Below are positions 16,255-22,905 of a DNA stretch of 64,000 nucleotides, in pieces. The notes beneath the pieces are model-generated. The model did not search any database, was not told where the DNA came from, and saw only the letters and a list, made by a program, of their open reading frames with translations. Numbering within the stretch: position 1 is the first letter of the stretch; each line of letters starts with the position of its first letter. Where the stretch lies: assembly GCA_036386415.1 (NCBI GenBank), contig DASVVT010000051.1, positions 62,001 through 126,000 on the forward strand, given 5' to 3'. Position numbers and translations under genes: made by a program. The stretch comes from DASVVT01 sp036386415. GTDB lineage: Bacteria; Acidobacteriota; Blastocatellia; Pyrinomonadales; Pyrinomonadaceae.

Positions 16255-16878
16255 ATGAGTAGTCGCTTAGTTGACAGGGTGAAAGATTTGTCGAAGAAAG
16301 AGGATGTCATTCTGAACCTCATCAGCTTCGCTCTGGCCGTCGGGTTTATCATTTTCGCTATCGCCAACATCAGTATGGCGGGGACTTTTCTCTCCATCGA
16401 TAGTCTCTTCATCATGGCGGTTAGTCTGATGATGGCGCTCATCTTTCTCGTCAGCCCTCTGATGTGGCTCCACGCCAACGGGATGCTGAAGATGCCGGGT
16501 GCGGGCGGCGAAGGTGTCGCTCCGAAAGCTGATCTAGTGCCGGTACACTTTGAAGGCACGACGCGGCTTTTCCTCTCCATCCTGGGCTGGCTGCTCGGGC
16601 TCACGCTGGTGGAAGTCTTTCTCGCATACATACATGTGCCGCTGCACATCATGCTGACGATCCTGATCGGGCTCTCGCTGATTAAGGCTGCGCTCATCGT
16701 CGCCTACTTCATGCACCTCAGATTCGAGCGGCTGAGCCTTGTGCTCACGCTCATCCCGATGCTGGTCGTCTGCGTCTGCTTGCTCCTGGTCTTCTTCCCT
16801 GATAGCTTCAGGTCGTCAGCTCTGCGCTACAGGTTCAACGGAGGCGGCAGCGCAACGGCAGTCGAAGGGGGGCATTGA
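16255..16878 (+). CDS. Cytochrome c oxidase subunit IV (prokaryotic type)
   Basis: Small membrane subunit of the oxidase, 207 residues. It is preceded by a purine-rich GAGAGAGGAGGAGG tract. Two helices at about 22-41 and 50-72 are followed by the conserved core: a helix near 103-124 and the hallmark segment KAALIVAYFMHLRFER near 145-160, then a last helix. The N-terminal pair of helices is an addition to the usual three-helix subunit. It is the last recognisable structural subunit of the oxidase cluster. Confidence 0.85.
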   Translation: MSSRLVDRVKDLSKKEDVILNLISFALAVGFIIFAIANISMAGTFLSIDSLFIMAVSLMMALIFLVSPLMWLHANGMLKMPGAGGEGVAPKADLVPVHFEGTTRLFLSILGWLLGLTLVEVFLAYIHVPLHIMLTILIGLSLIKAALIVAYFMHLRFERLSLVLTLIPMLVVCVCLLLVFFPDSFRSSALRYRFNGGGSATAVEGGH

Positions 16879-16885
16879 TCGGAGC

Positions 16886-17173
16886 ATGAAGCGCGTCTGG
16901 AGACAGGTTTCAGTTGCGGCGTGTGCGGCTCTTTCGGTCGCGCTCCTCTCGTCTCCTGCTTTCGCCCAGTGTGCCATGTGCCGCGCGGCGGCGGTGGCTT
17001 CGGGGGACGCGGGCAATAGTCTGAATCTGGCGATCCTTGTCCTGCTCATCCCACCCGTGATTATGTTCTGCGCGATCTTCATCGTCGCCTACCGCCTGCG
17101 TGCGGCTCAGGGAGAGACTCCCAAAGAGGAGCGAATGACGCGCGCATGGCGGGAAAAGCCGCATGCAGGCTAG
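16886..17173 (+). CDS. Small exported membrane protein with CAMC motif
   Basis: A 95-residue protein beginning with a signal peptide that ends near AFAQ. The CxxC motif (QCAMCRAA) follows immediately, then one transmembrane helix (about 50-72) and a charged tail. It starts eight bases after the oxidase subunit IV gene and is clearly in the same operon. The CxxC directly after the predicted cleavage site would face the periplasm. That would fit copper or heme handling or a redox role in oxidase assembly, but this is inferred from position only. No characterised family is recognised. Confidence 0.72.
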   Translation: MKRVWRQVSVAACAALSVALLSSPAFAQCAMCRAAAVASGDAGNSLNLAILVLLIPPVIMFCAIFIVAYRLRAAQGETPKEERMTRAWREKPHAG

Positions 17174-17193
17174 AGCCAGAAAGTCGCACGCCT

Positions 17194-17210
17194 TAGCCCC
17201 TCCGGGGCTA
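17194..17210. terminator. Hairpin after the oxidase operon
   Basis: TAGCCCC (17194-17200) pairs with GGGGCTA (17204-17210) around a three-base loop, 20 bases after the CAMC gene. There is no T-run, so it is only a possible terminator or RNA-end stabiliser. Confidence 0.4.
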
Positions 17211-17310
17211 CTAACTATGTGCGCTCTCTGAGACTGAATTGACACCCTTACCTGCCTCTTCAGGCACAGCCCTTTCTCAAAAGAAGTGGTAAACTTTGAC
17301 TGACACCATC

Positions 17311-17538
17311 ATGGCAGACCAAGAAGAAAACATTGTTCTCAAGCTCGATAAGCAGAGCATTCGCGGGCGCGCGTGTCCCGTCTGCGGCGGTAAGATCATC
17401 CCTTCGGACCGCGCCGTCTATCAGAGCGCGGGCGACCCACAGGCTGTGATCTCGCTATGGCAGTGCGAGAGATGCGGTTACGAAGAGGTCGCCGAAAAGC
17501 CGAAGGCCGCGCCGAAAGCTGAGAAGGGAAAGCACTGA
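17311..17538 (+). CDS. Small zinc-ribbon protein
   Basis: A 75-residue soluble protein with two CxxC pairs (CPVCGGK and CERCGYEE) about 28 residues apart, the pattern of a zinc ribbon. The C-terminus is a Lys/Ala/Pro-rich tail. The ATG at 17311 is the preferred start, but upstream pairing is weak and a TTG at 17296 is possible. It lies between the oxidase cluster and an ABC exporter; no function can be assigned. Confidence 0.65.
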   Translation: MADQEENIVLKLDKQSIRGRACPVCGGKIIPSDRAVYQSAGDPQAVISLWQCERCGYEEVAEKPKAAPKAEKGKH

Positions 17539-17569
17539 TCTCTGGGAAGTGGCCGGGGTTGAAAATAAT

Positions 17570-18505
17570 ATGGGTGACGTGGTCGTCCGGGTTGAAAACC
17601 TCACGCACCGCTACAATGAGCGCACGGCCCTTGAGCGCGTGAGCTTTGAGGTGCAGGCGGGGGAAGTCTTCGGTCTGCTGGGGCCTAACGGCGGCGGCAA
17701 GACGACCCTTTTTCGCATCCTCTCGACGCAGCTTGCACCGCAGCAGGGCGCGGCGCGCGTCTTCGGTTTCGATGTGGCGCGTGAGTCGCGCGAGGTGCGT
17801 CGCCGCATCGGAGTGGTCTTTCAAGCGCAGAGCGTTGACGGCAAGCTTACGGTCGCGGAAAACCTGCGTCATCAGGGGCATCTCTACGGGTTGGGCGGTG
17901 TCTCTTTGCGTGCGCGCGTGGAAGAGATGCTCGCGCTATTCGGTCTCGCGGAACGTGCGCGCGAGCGCGCGGAGAAGCTTTCGGGAGGCTTGCGGCGCAG
18001 AGTTGAGATCGCCAAGGCAATGCTTCATCGCCCGGCGCTCCTGCTCCTGGACGAGCCGACGACCGGGCTCGACATCGGCGCGCGCCACGACCTCTGGAAG
18101 TATCTTGAGAGCTTGCGCGCATCGGAAGGCGTCACCGTCATGCTGACGACGCATACGATGGAAGAGGCTGAAAGCTGCGGGCGCATCCTGCTCCTGGACG
18201 AAGGAAAAACAGTCGCCCTCGACACCCCGGCAGCGCTGAAAGCGGAGATCGGCGGCGATGTCGTCACAGCCGAGACCCATGATCCCGCAGGCTTGCAGGC
18301 GAAGATTCGCGCGCTCTTCGGCGGCTCGCCCTCAATCGTCGGCGATACTGTGCGCATAGAGCGCGAGCGCGGGCACGAGTTCATCACAGAGTTGATTGAA
18401 GCCTTCCCGGGCGAGATCAACGCTGTGACGCTCTCAAAGCCGACGCTCGAAGATGTGTTCATCGGGCGCACAGGCCATCAGTTCATAGAGCAGCCTCGTC
18501 AGTGA
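17570..18505 (+). CDS. ABC transporter ATP-binding protein (DrrA/NatA type)
   Basis: ATPase of an ABC-2 type exporter, 311 residues. Walker A is GPNGGGKTT near residue 38, the signature is LSGGLRRRVEIAKA near 136, Walker B is LLLLDEPTTGLD near 156, and the switch histidine is in TTHTMEEAE near 190. A C-terminal regulatory extension of about 85 residues follows, typical of DrrA-like subunits. The permease gene lies 268 bases downstream, past a large palindrome. The substrate is unknown; position next to oxidase genes suggests, but does not show, an assembly role such as copper or heme handling. Confidence 0.9.
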   Translation: MGDVVVRVENLTHRYNERTALERVSFEVQAGEVFGLLGPNGGGKTTLFRILSTQLAPQQGAARVFGFDVARESREVRRRIGVVFQAQSVDGKLTVAENLRHQGHLYGLGGVSLRARVEEMLALFGLAERARERAEKLSGGLRRRVEIAKAMLHRPALLLLDEPTTGLDIGARHDLWKYLESLRASEGVTVMLTTHTMEEAESCGRILLLDEGKTVALDTPAALKAEIGGDVVTAETHDPAGLQAKIRALFGGSPSIVGDTVRIERERGHEFITELIEAFPGEINAVTLSKPTLEDVFIGRTGHQFIEQPRQ

Positions 18506-18548
18506 GGCTGATGAAGTTTGAAAAGGATTTTGAAGAAGGCTATCTGCT

Positions 18549-18720
18549 GCGGCTGTGGCCGCCCGCGCTGTGCGGAAAGGCTCTGCCTTTCCGTTTCGCT
18601 CCTATTTTTTATCGGCAAGGCTGCGCCTTGCCATGCGCGAGGCGTAGCCTCGCCGAGGGTTAGGATGGCGTGCGCCGGAAAGCCGGAGGCTTTCCGCAGA
18701 GCGCGGGCGGCCACAGCCGC
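18549..18720. repeat. Multi-branched palindrome between ABC transporter genes
   Basis: Outer arms 18549-18578 and 18691-18720 pair at 29 of 30 positions. Inside are four small hairpins: ggaaaggctctgcctttcc, ggcaaggctgcgccttgcc, gcgaggcgtagcctcgc and ggaaagccggaggctttcc. As RNA it would fold as a closed stem with several stem-loops. It resembles REP-type intergenic elements and differs from the heptamer class. Confidence 0.8.
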
Positions 18721-18773
18721 AAAAAAGGTGTACATTAAAAAAGTCGTACATTAGATTTGAAAGGGTTGTAGTT

Positions 18774-19682
18774 TTGTCGTCGCATCATTCGCCAGCAGAA
18801 TTAACGTCCGTTCCGGTTGCGCATGCCGGACGAAGGGGGCAGAGCGCCAGGGATCGAGACATCATACCGGCGCGCGCGGGTTTTCTGTTGCCTGCGGTTT
18901 CCCTTTGGTGGCGCGAGCTGGTGCGTTTCTATCGCCAGCCGAGCCGCTGGGTCGGCGTGCTGCTCTCGCCTCTCGTTTTCTGGCTGGTGATAGGGTCTGG
19001 GCTGGGGAGGAGTTTTCGCGCGGGCGGCGCGGGCGATGGTGGTGGTGGTGGTGGAGGCTACCTCGAATATTTCTTTCCCGGCACGCTCATCTTGATCCTG
19101 CTCTTCACCTCTATCTTCTGCATGATGTCGGTCATCGAAGACAGGCGTGAGGGATTTCTGCTCTCTGTGCTGGTCTCGCCTGCGCCGCGCGCAAGCCTCG
19201 TGATGGGCAAGGTCATGGGCGGCACGACGCTCGCGCTGTTGCAGGGCGTGCTCTTCCTGCTGCTTGCTCCGACGGTCGGGATCAAGCCGGGTCTGGTGCG
19301 AGGATTTGAACTCTTCGGGATCATGTTCCTGATCGCCTTCGGCCTGACCGCGCTCGGCTTTTGTATCGCGTGGCGATTGGATTCGACGCACGGCTTTCAT
19401 GCGCTGGTCAACCTGCTGCTCATACCGATGTGGCTGCTGTCGGGAGCGCTGTTTCCATTCTCGGGCGCTTCACCCTGGGTCGGGTGGCTGATGAGGTTGA
19501 ACCCGCTCACCTACGGCGTCGCGGCGCTGCGCCAGGCGCTCTACGCGTCAGAACCACGCGCGGTGGTAGAGGTGGCGAGCTTCGCTACGTCGATTACCAT
19601 CACAGCTCTGTTCGCCGCCGTCGTTTTTTTCATCGCGCTCTTGATGGCAAGCCACAAAGAGCGCGCCGACCACACGGGATGA
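18774..19682 (+). CDS. ABC-2 type transporter permease
   Basis: Membrane partner of the ATPase upstream, 302 residues. Six predicted helices lie between about 58 and 297. The family segment YFFPGTLILILLFTSIFCMM is followed by EDRREGFLLSVLVSPAPR, the DrrB-type signature region. A Gly-rich loop sits before it near residue 90. The start is uncertain: TTG at 18774 follows AAGGG by eight bases and no ATG is available in the N-terminal stretch. It is followed four bases later by a small winged-helix gene. Confidence 0.85.
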   Translation: MSSHHSPAELTSVPVAHAGRRGQSARDRDIIPARAGFLLPAVSLWWRELVRFYRQPSRWVGVLLSPLVFWLVIGSGLGRSFRAGGAGDGGGGGGGYLEYFFPGTLILILLFTSIFCMMSVIEDRREGFLLSVLVSPAPRASLVMGKVMGGTTLALLQGVLFLLLAPTVGIKPGLVRGFELFGIMFLIAFGLTALGFCIAWRLDSTHGFHALVNLLLIPMWLLSGALFPFSGASPWVGWLMRLNPLTYGVAALRQALYASEPRAVVEVASFATSITITALFAAVVFFIALLMASHKERADHTG

Positions 19683-19686
19683 AGCG

Positions 19687-19926
19687 ATGGATACACTGAG
19701 CTTGAGAGTGCTCGGGATGTTCGAGCACTGGAACAAAGAGACGCTCGACCTGCATGAGCTGTTCGAGGCTGGCGGCAACGACCCTGACGAGCGAAAGGCC
19801 GTCCTCTATACGGTTGAGCGCCTCGTCGAAGAAGGTCTGCTGGAAGAGCGCGGCAACGATTTCTATGCATTGACTGCGGAAGGGAAGAGGGTGGCGCGCG
19901 AGAATGCCGAGGGCAGAAAGGTTTAG
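19687..19926 (+). CDS. Small winged-helix-like protein
   Basis: A 79-residue, highly charged protein. Residues 3-40 look like three helices and residues 42-70 like a recognition helix plus wing (ERLVEEGLLEERGNDFYALT). The pattern matches PadR/MarR-like winged helices reduced to their DNA-binding core. It immediately follows the ABC permease, so it may regulate this transporter or the operon; this is inference. Confidence 0.6.
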   Translation: MDTLSLRVLGMFEHWNKETLDLHELFEAGGNDPDERKAVLYTVERLVEEGLLEERGNDFYALTAEGKRVARENAEGRKV

Positions 19927-19928
19927 CC

Positions 19929-19968
19929 TCTGACTGCTTACTGCTGACCGCTTACTGCTGACTGCCTT
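19929..19968. repeat. Solitary heptamer tandem array
   Basis: Successive 7-base words ctgactg, cttactg, ctgaccg, cttactg, ctgactg fill the gap before the DUF420 gene. No complementary arm is present nearby, so this is an unpaired version of the heptamer elements. Confidence 0.6.
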
Positions 19969-20397
19969 ATGGAGTACGTCTACGCCCTGCCGCACCTGAA
20001 CGCTATCTTGAATGGCACGAGCGGTCTGCTGCTCTTGACGGGCTACCTGTTCATCCGGCGGCGCAAGGTAATCGCGCATCGCAACTGCCTGATCGCGGCG
20101 CTCATCACCTCGACGCTCTTTCTCGTCTCCTATCTGACCTATCACTACTATCAAGGCTCGACGCGCTTCACAGGGCAGGGACTGGTGCGACCCGTCTACT
20201 TCGCCATACTGATCTCGCACACCATTCTGGCGGCGGCCATCGTTCCTTTCGTCGGGATCACTCTGTACAGGGCTGCGCGCGGGCAGTTCGCGAAGCACAT
20301 GCGCATCGCCCGCTGGACTTTCCCCTTGTGGCTCTACGTCTCTGTGACGGGCGTCATCGTCTATCTAATGTTGTACCAAATCTATCCTTCGCGTTGA
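19969..20397 (+). CDS. DUF420 family membrane protein (CtaM-like oxidase assembly factor)
   Basis: A 142-residue, four-helix membrane protein. Family features are LPHLNAILNGTSGLLLLTGY at the N-terminus, HRNCLIAALITSTLFLVSYL, and the conserved histidines in ILISHTILAAAIVP and KHMRIARWTFPLWLYVSVTG. DUF420 includes Staphylococcus CtaM, needed for maturation of heme A oxidases. Its location a few kilobases from coxABC, ctaA and ctaB supports the same role here. The start is ATG 19969; the upstream sequence is a heptamer array without a clear ribosome binding site. Confidence 0.85.
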   Translation: MEYVYALPHLNAILNGTSGLLLLTGYLFIRRRKVIAHRNCLIAALITSTLFLVSYLTYHYYQGSTRFTGQGLVRPVYFAILISHTILAAAIVPFVGITLYRAARGQFAKHMRIARWTFPLWLYVSVTGVIVYLMLYQIYPSR

Positions 20398-20418
20398 TGG
20401 GAGCTGTAGAGACAAGCG

Positions 20419-21318
20419 TTGCATAATCCGGCCTCAGAGAACGGCAACCACTCGCAGCAGTCTGCTGCCCCCACTGCTGCTGCTGCCCATATATCAAACG
20501 TGCGGCGTCGCTCGCCCTGGCCGCTCATGATCCTCGCCGCGCTTTTCATCATCGTGCCGTTTCTCGCCTGGTACGGAACATGGTTCGGGCGCACGCTCTC
20601 GGATGAAGATATTGGAGAGTATCTGGTCGACGAAGCAAAGCCGCGCCATGTGCAGCACGCGCTGTCGCAGATCGTTGACCGCATCGAAAAGAGAGACGCG
20701 AGCGTCAAGCGCTGGTATCCGCAGATCGTCGCGCTCGCCGCGAGCAACACGATGGAGATACGCCAGGCGGTCGCCTGGGCGATGGGGCATGATAATCAAG
20801 CTGAAGAATTTCATGCTGCGCTCTTACGCCTGCTGGCAGACCGCGAGCCTATCGTCCGCCGTAATGCCGCGACCGCCTTAGTGAGATTCAAAGATTCGAG
20901 CGGCAGACAGGAGTTGCGTTCGATGTTGCAGCCCTACACCGTGACAGCCCCTTACGAGGGCACGATCAACAGCGTTCTGCCGGAAGGCTCGCCCGTGAAG
21001 ATGGGATCATTGCTGGCTCGGATCAGGCAAGGGGATGGTCAAATACATGAAGTGCGTGCCCCGCTCTCAGGCAAGATAAGCGGCATCGCGGCGCGCGAGG
21101 GTGCGCAGTTGGCTGTGGGCGGCAATCTGCTTTCAATCGAGCCCGATGCCGATACGGTAGAGAACGCGCTGGCGGCGCTCTACGTCGTCGGCGAAAGAGA
21201 CGACGTACCCGGCATAGAGCGTTACGCAAGGGGCGTGGAAGGGATGCCAGAGCGGGTGAAAGAAGAAGCGGCTCTGACGGCTAAGGCCATCGAGAGCCGC
21301 GTGGGTGATAAACCTTGA
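20419..21318 (+). CDS. Membrane-anchored HEAT-repeat and lipoyl-like barrel protein
   Basis: A 299-residue protein with one transmembrane helix at about 38-56. HEAT-like helical repeats follow at about 90-170 (EIRQAVAWAMGHDN, PIVRRNAATALVRFKD). Next comes a biotinyl/lipoyl-like beta barrel at about 175-250 (TVTAPYEGTINSVLPEGSPV, VRAPLSGKISGIAAREGAQL). No modifiable lysine motif (such as MKM or DKA) is visible, so the barrel is likely structural, as in HlyD-type proteins. The assigned start is a TTG at 20419; a GTG at 20500 is an alternative. It follows the DUF420 gene by 21 bases, suggesting a link to oxidase biogenesis, but the function is unknown. Confidence 0.65.
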   Translation: MHNPASENGNHSQQSAAPTAAAAHISNVRRRSPWPLMILAALFIIVPFLAWYGTWFGRTLSDEDIGEYLVDEAKPRHVQHALSQIVDRIEKRDASVKRWYPQIVALAASNTMEIRQAVAWAMGHDNQAEEFHAALLRLLADREPIVRRNAATALVRFKDSSGRQELRSMLQPYTVTAPYEGTINSVLPEGSPVKMGSLLARIRQGDGQIHEVRAPLSGKISGIAAREGAQLAVGGNLLSIEPDADTVENALAALYVVGERDDVPGIERYARGVEGMPERVKEEAALTAKAIESRVGDKP

Positions 21319-21342
21319 GTCGAAACGTAAGAGGGGACTCGC

Positions 21343-21705
21343 CTACGCCACCGGCGCGTCCGAAAGCTCTATGCCATGAGCCGCTTCCCATTCGTCTGTC
21401 GGAACCATTTCAATGGCGTCCCACGGGCAGCCGTCGAGAAACGCTCCCTCAGGCCCTTTGCTGATGCATTTCTGGCAGCCGATGCAGAGATTGGGATCGA
21501 CTTCGATCCGACCGAACGGCGGATGATCTTCATCGGGAATCCAGAACATGCAGGCTTCAATCGGGCAGTATTCAATGCAGGCGGGCGAACCCGCACAGCC
21601 CGTGCAGCAATCCGTCGTGATGGCGAGCAGCCGTGGCTTCTTCTTGCGCGTGGCTTTACCATCGCCAACCGACATGGGCCAATGTTTCTCTATGATCTCG
21701 ATCAT
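21343..21705 (-). CDS. Ferredoxin, 2x[4Fe-4S] type
   Basis: A 120-residue ferredoxin-like protein with eight or more cysteines in two clusters. The first is CTGCAGSPACIEYCPIEAC near residues 34-52 and the second is CIGCQKCISKGPEGAFLDGC near 74-93. The latter has an insertion between the third and fourth cysteines, as in FdxB/PsaC-related proteins with an extended second motif. It is transcribed against the oxidase-assembly genes and ends 24 bases from the end of the HEAT/lipoyl gene. It is a likely low-potential electron carrier; no partner is obvious in the neighbourhood. Confidence 0.85.
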   Translation of the reverse strand: MIEIIEKHWPMSVGDGKATRKKKPRLLAITTDCCTGCAGSPACIEYCPIEACMFWIPDEDHPPFGRIEVDPNLCIGCQKCISKGPEGAFLDGCPWDAIEMVPTDEWEAAHGIELSDAPVA

Positions 21706-21803
21706 CTTTCGCTCCGCTGGTCTGAACCTTCGATATTGAGGAGAGCCAGAATTACTTTAACATGCTCGAGCGGTTTGCTCAATTGGTTGTTTGAAGGTAG
21801 GAA

Positions 21804-21820
21804 AGCCCCTGAAAGGGGCT
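21804..21820. terminator. Small GC hairpin in a divergent intergenic region
   Basis: AGCCCC (21804-21809) pairs with GGGGCT (21815-21820) across a five-base loop. It lies between the divergently transcribed ferredoxin and stress-protein genes, so it is more likely a leader structure or protein site than a terminator. Confidence 0.3.
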
Positions 21821-21934
21821 CGTTGTCGCATGTTTTAGACAATAAGTAAACCTGTCTTCGACGCGGGCGCTTGAAAGAACAGACCGACAAAAGTATAAGA
21901 CTAGAGTTACAGAACATTCATAAGGAGACTGCAC

Positions 21935-22717
21935 ATGAGAACCGTCGCCGGAATTTTCAACTCGTACGAGGACGCTGGCCGCGCCGTGAACAACCTGCGC
22001 TCAATCGGCATCCCCGAAGATCATATCAACCTGCTCGCGCCGGGGACGTCAGAGGAAGAACTGGACGCCACCGTGCCCACGACGGAAACGGAGCAGCCCG
22101 GCATGGGTAAAGCGCTGGGCGGCGCGGTCGGCGGAGCGCTGGGCGTCGCCGGAGGCATGCACATGGGCGCAGCCGTAGCCAGCCTCTTCGTGCCGGGCGT
22201 CGGGCCTGTGCTGGCTGCGGGAATTCTAGGCGCGGCTCTGCTGGGCGTAGGCGGCGCGGCGGCGGGCGCGGTCGCCGGTGACGCGGTCGAAGACAATCTC
22301 GCGGCTGGTCTGCCGCATGACGAGTTGTACGTTTACGAAGATGCGCTGAGGCGCGGTCGCGCGGTCGTCATCGCCGTGGCGGATGATGATACGCAGGGAG
22401 AGGCGGCGCGCGGGGTGCTGGGACAAGCCGGAGCAGAGAGCCTCGACGCGGCGCGGGAAAGCTGGTGGGTCGGACTGCGTGACGCGGAGGAAGAGGAGTA
22501 CACGGGGCAGGGCGGCGATTTCAAAACGGACGAGGCGCTCTACCGGCGCGGCTTCGAGGCGGCATTGCACCCGAAGGCGCGCTCTCGATCTTACGAAACG
22601 GCGGCCACCTTCCTGCGCGAGCGTTACAGCGATTCATACGCGGAGGATGCTTTCCGTCGCGGGTACGAGCGCGGCCAGACTTATCAACAAAGCCTGACGG
22701 ATAGATATAAGAGTTGA
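21935..22717 (+). CDS. Stress-type protein with N-terminal YflT-like domain and glycine zipper
   Basis: A 260-residue protein. Residues 1-45 (TVAGIFNSYEDAGRAVNNLR) match the alpha/beta fold of general stress protein 17M/YflT-like domains. Residues 58-120 form a Gly/Ala-rich glycine zipper (KALGGAVGGALGVAGG) likely to insert in membranes. The second alpha/beta half ends near 165. The C-terminal 80 residues are charged and Tyr/Arg-rich, with AEDAFRRGYERG-type repeats. AAGGAGA lies nine bases before the ATG. A tiny zinc-ribbon gene overlaps its stop. A role in stress or membrane protection is inferred from the family. Confidence 0.75.
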   Translation: MRTVAGIFNSYEDAGRAVNNLRSIGIPEDHINLLAPGTSEEELDATVPTTETEQPGMGKALGGAVGGALGVAGGMHMGAAVASLFVPGVGPVLAAGILGAALLGVGGAAAGAVAGDAVEDNLAAGLPHDELYVYEDALRRGRAVVIAVADDDTQGEAARGVLGQAGAESLDAARESWWVGLRDAEEEEYTGQGGDFKTDEALYRRGFEAALHPKARSRSYETAATFLRERYSDSYAEDAFRRGYERGQTYQQSLTDRYKS

Positions 22718-22881
22718 TCGAAACTTTACTGAGCGTCGCCGTTCTGGTCGTCATCCTGCTCTTGAGCGCGCTCATCACAAACTGGTTCGCGCGCACGATG
22801 TATAATCGCTGCGCCGCTTGCGGCACGCTCAATGCGAAGCGCCGCGCGCAGTGCCGCGCCTGCCAACATGACCTGCGCTGA
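22714..22881 (+). CDS. 55-residue membrane-anchored zinc-ribbon protein
   Basis: A short gene whose TTG start overlaps the TGA stop of the preceding gene (TTGA at 22714-22717), implying translational coupling. The product has one transmembrane helix (about residues 4-24) followed by a small cytoplasmic zinc ribbon, with CAAC at residues 33-36 and CRAC at 47-50. This is a compact membrane-tethered treble-clef or ribbon. No named family is recognised. The intact frame, hydrophobic segment and paired CxxC motifs support a real gene. Confidence 0.65.
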   Translation: MIETLLSVAVLVVILLLSALITNWFARTMYNRCAACGTLNAKRRAQCRACQHDLR

Positions 22882-22905
22882 AGCCTGTCGTGTCAAAAGC
22901 GCAGC

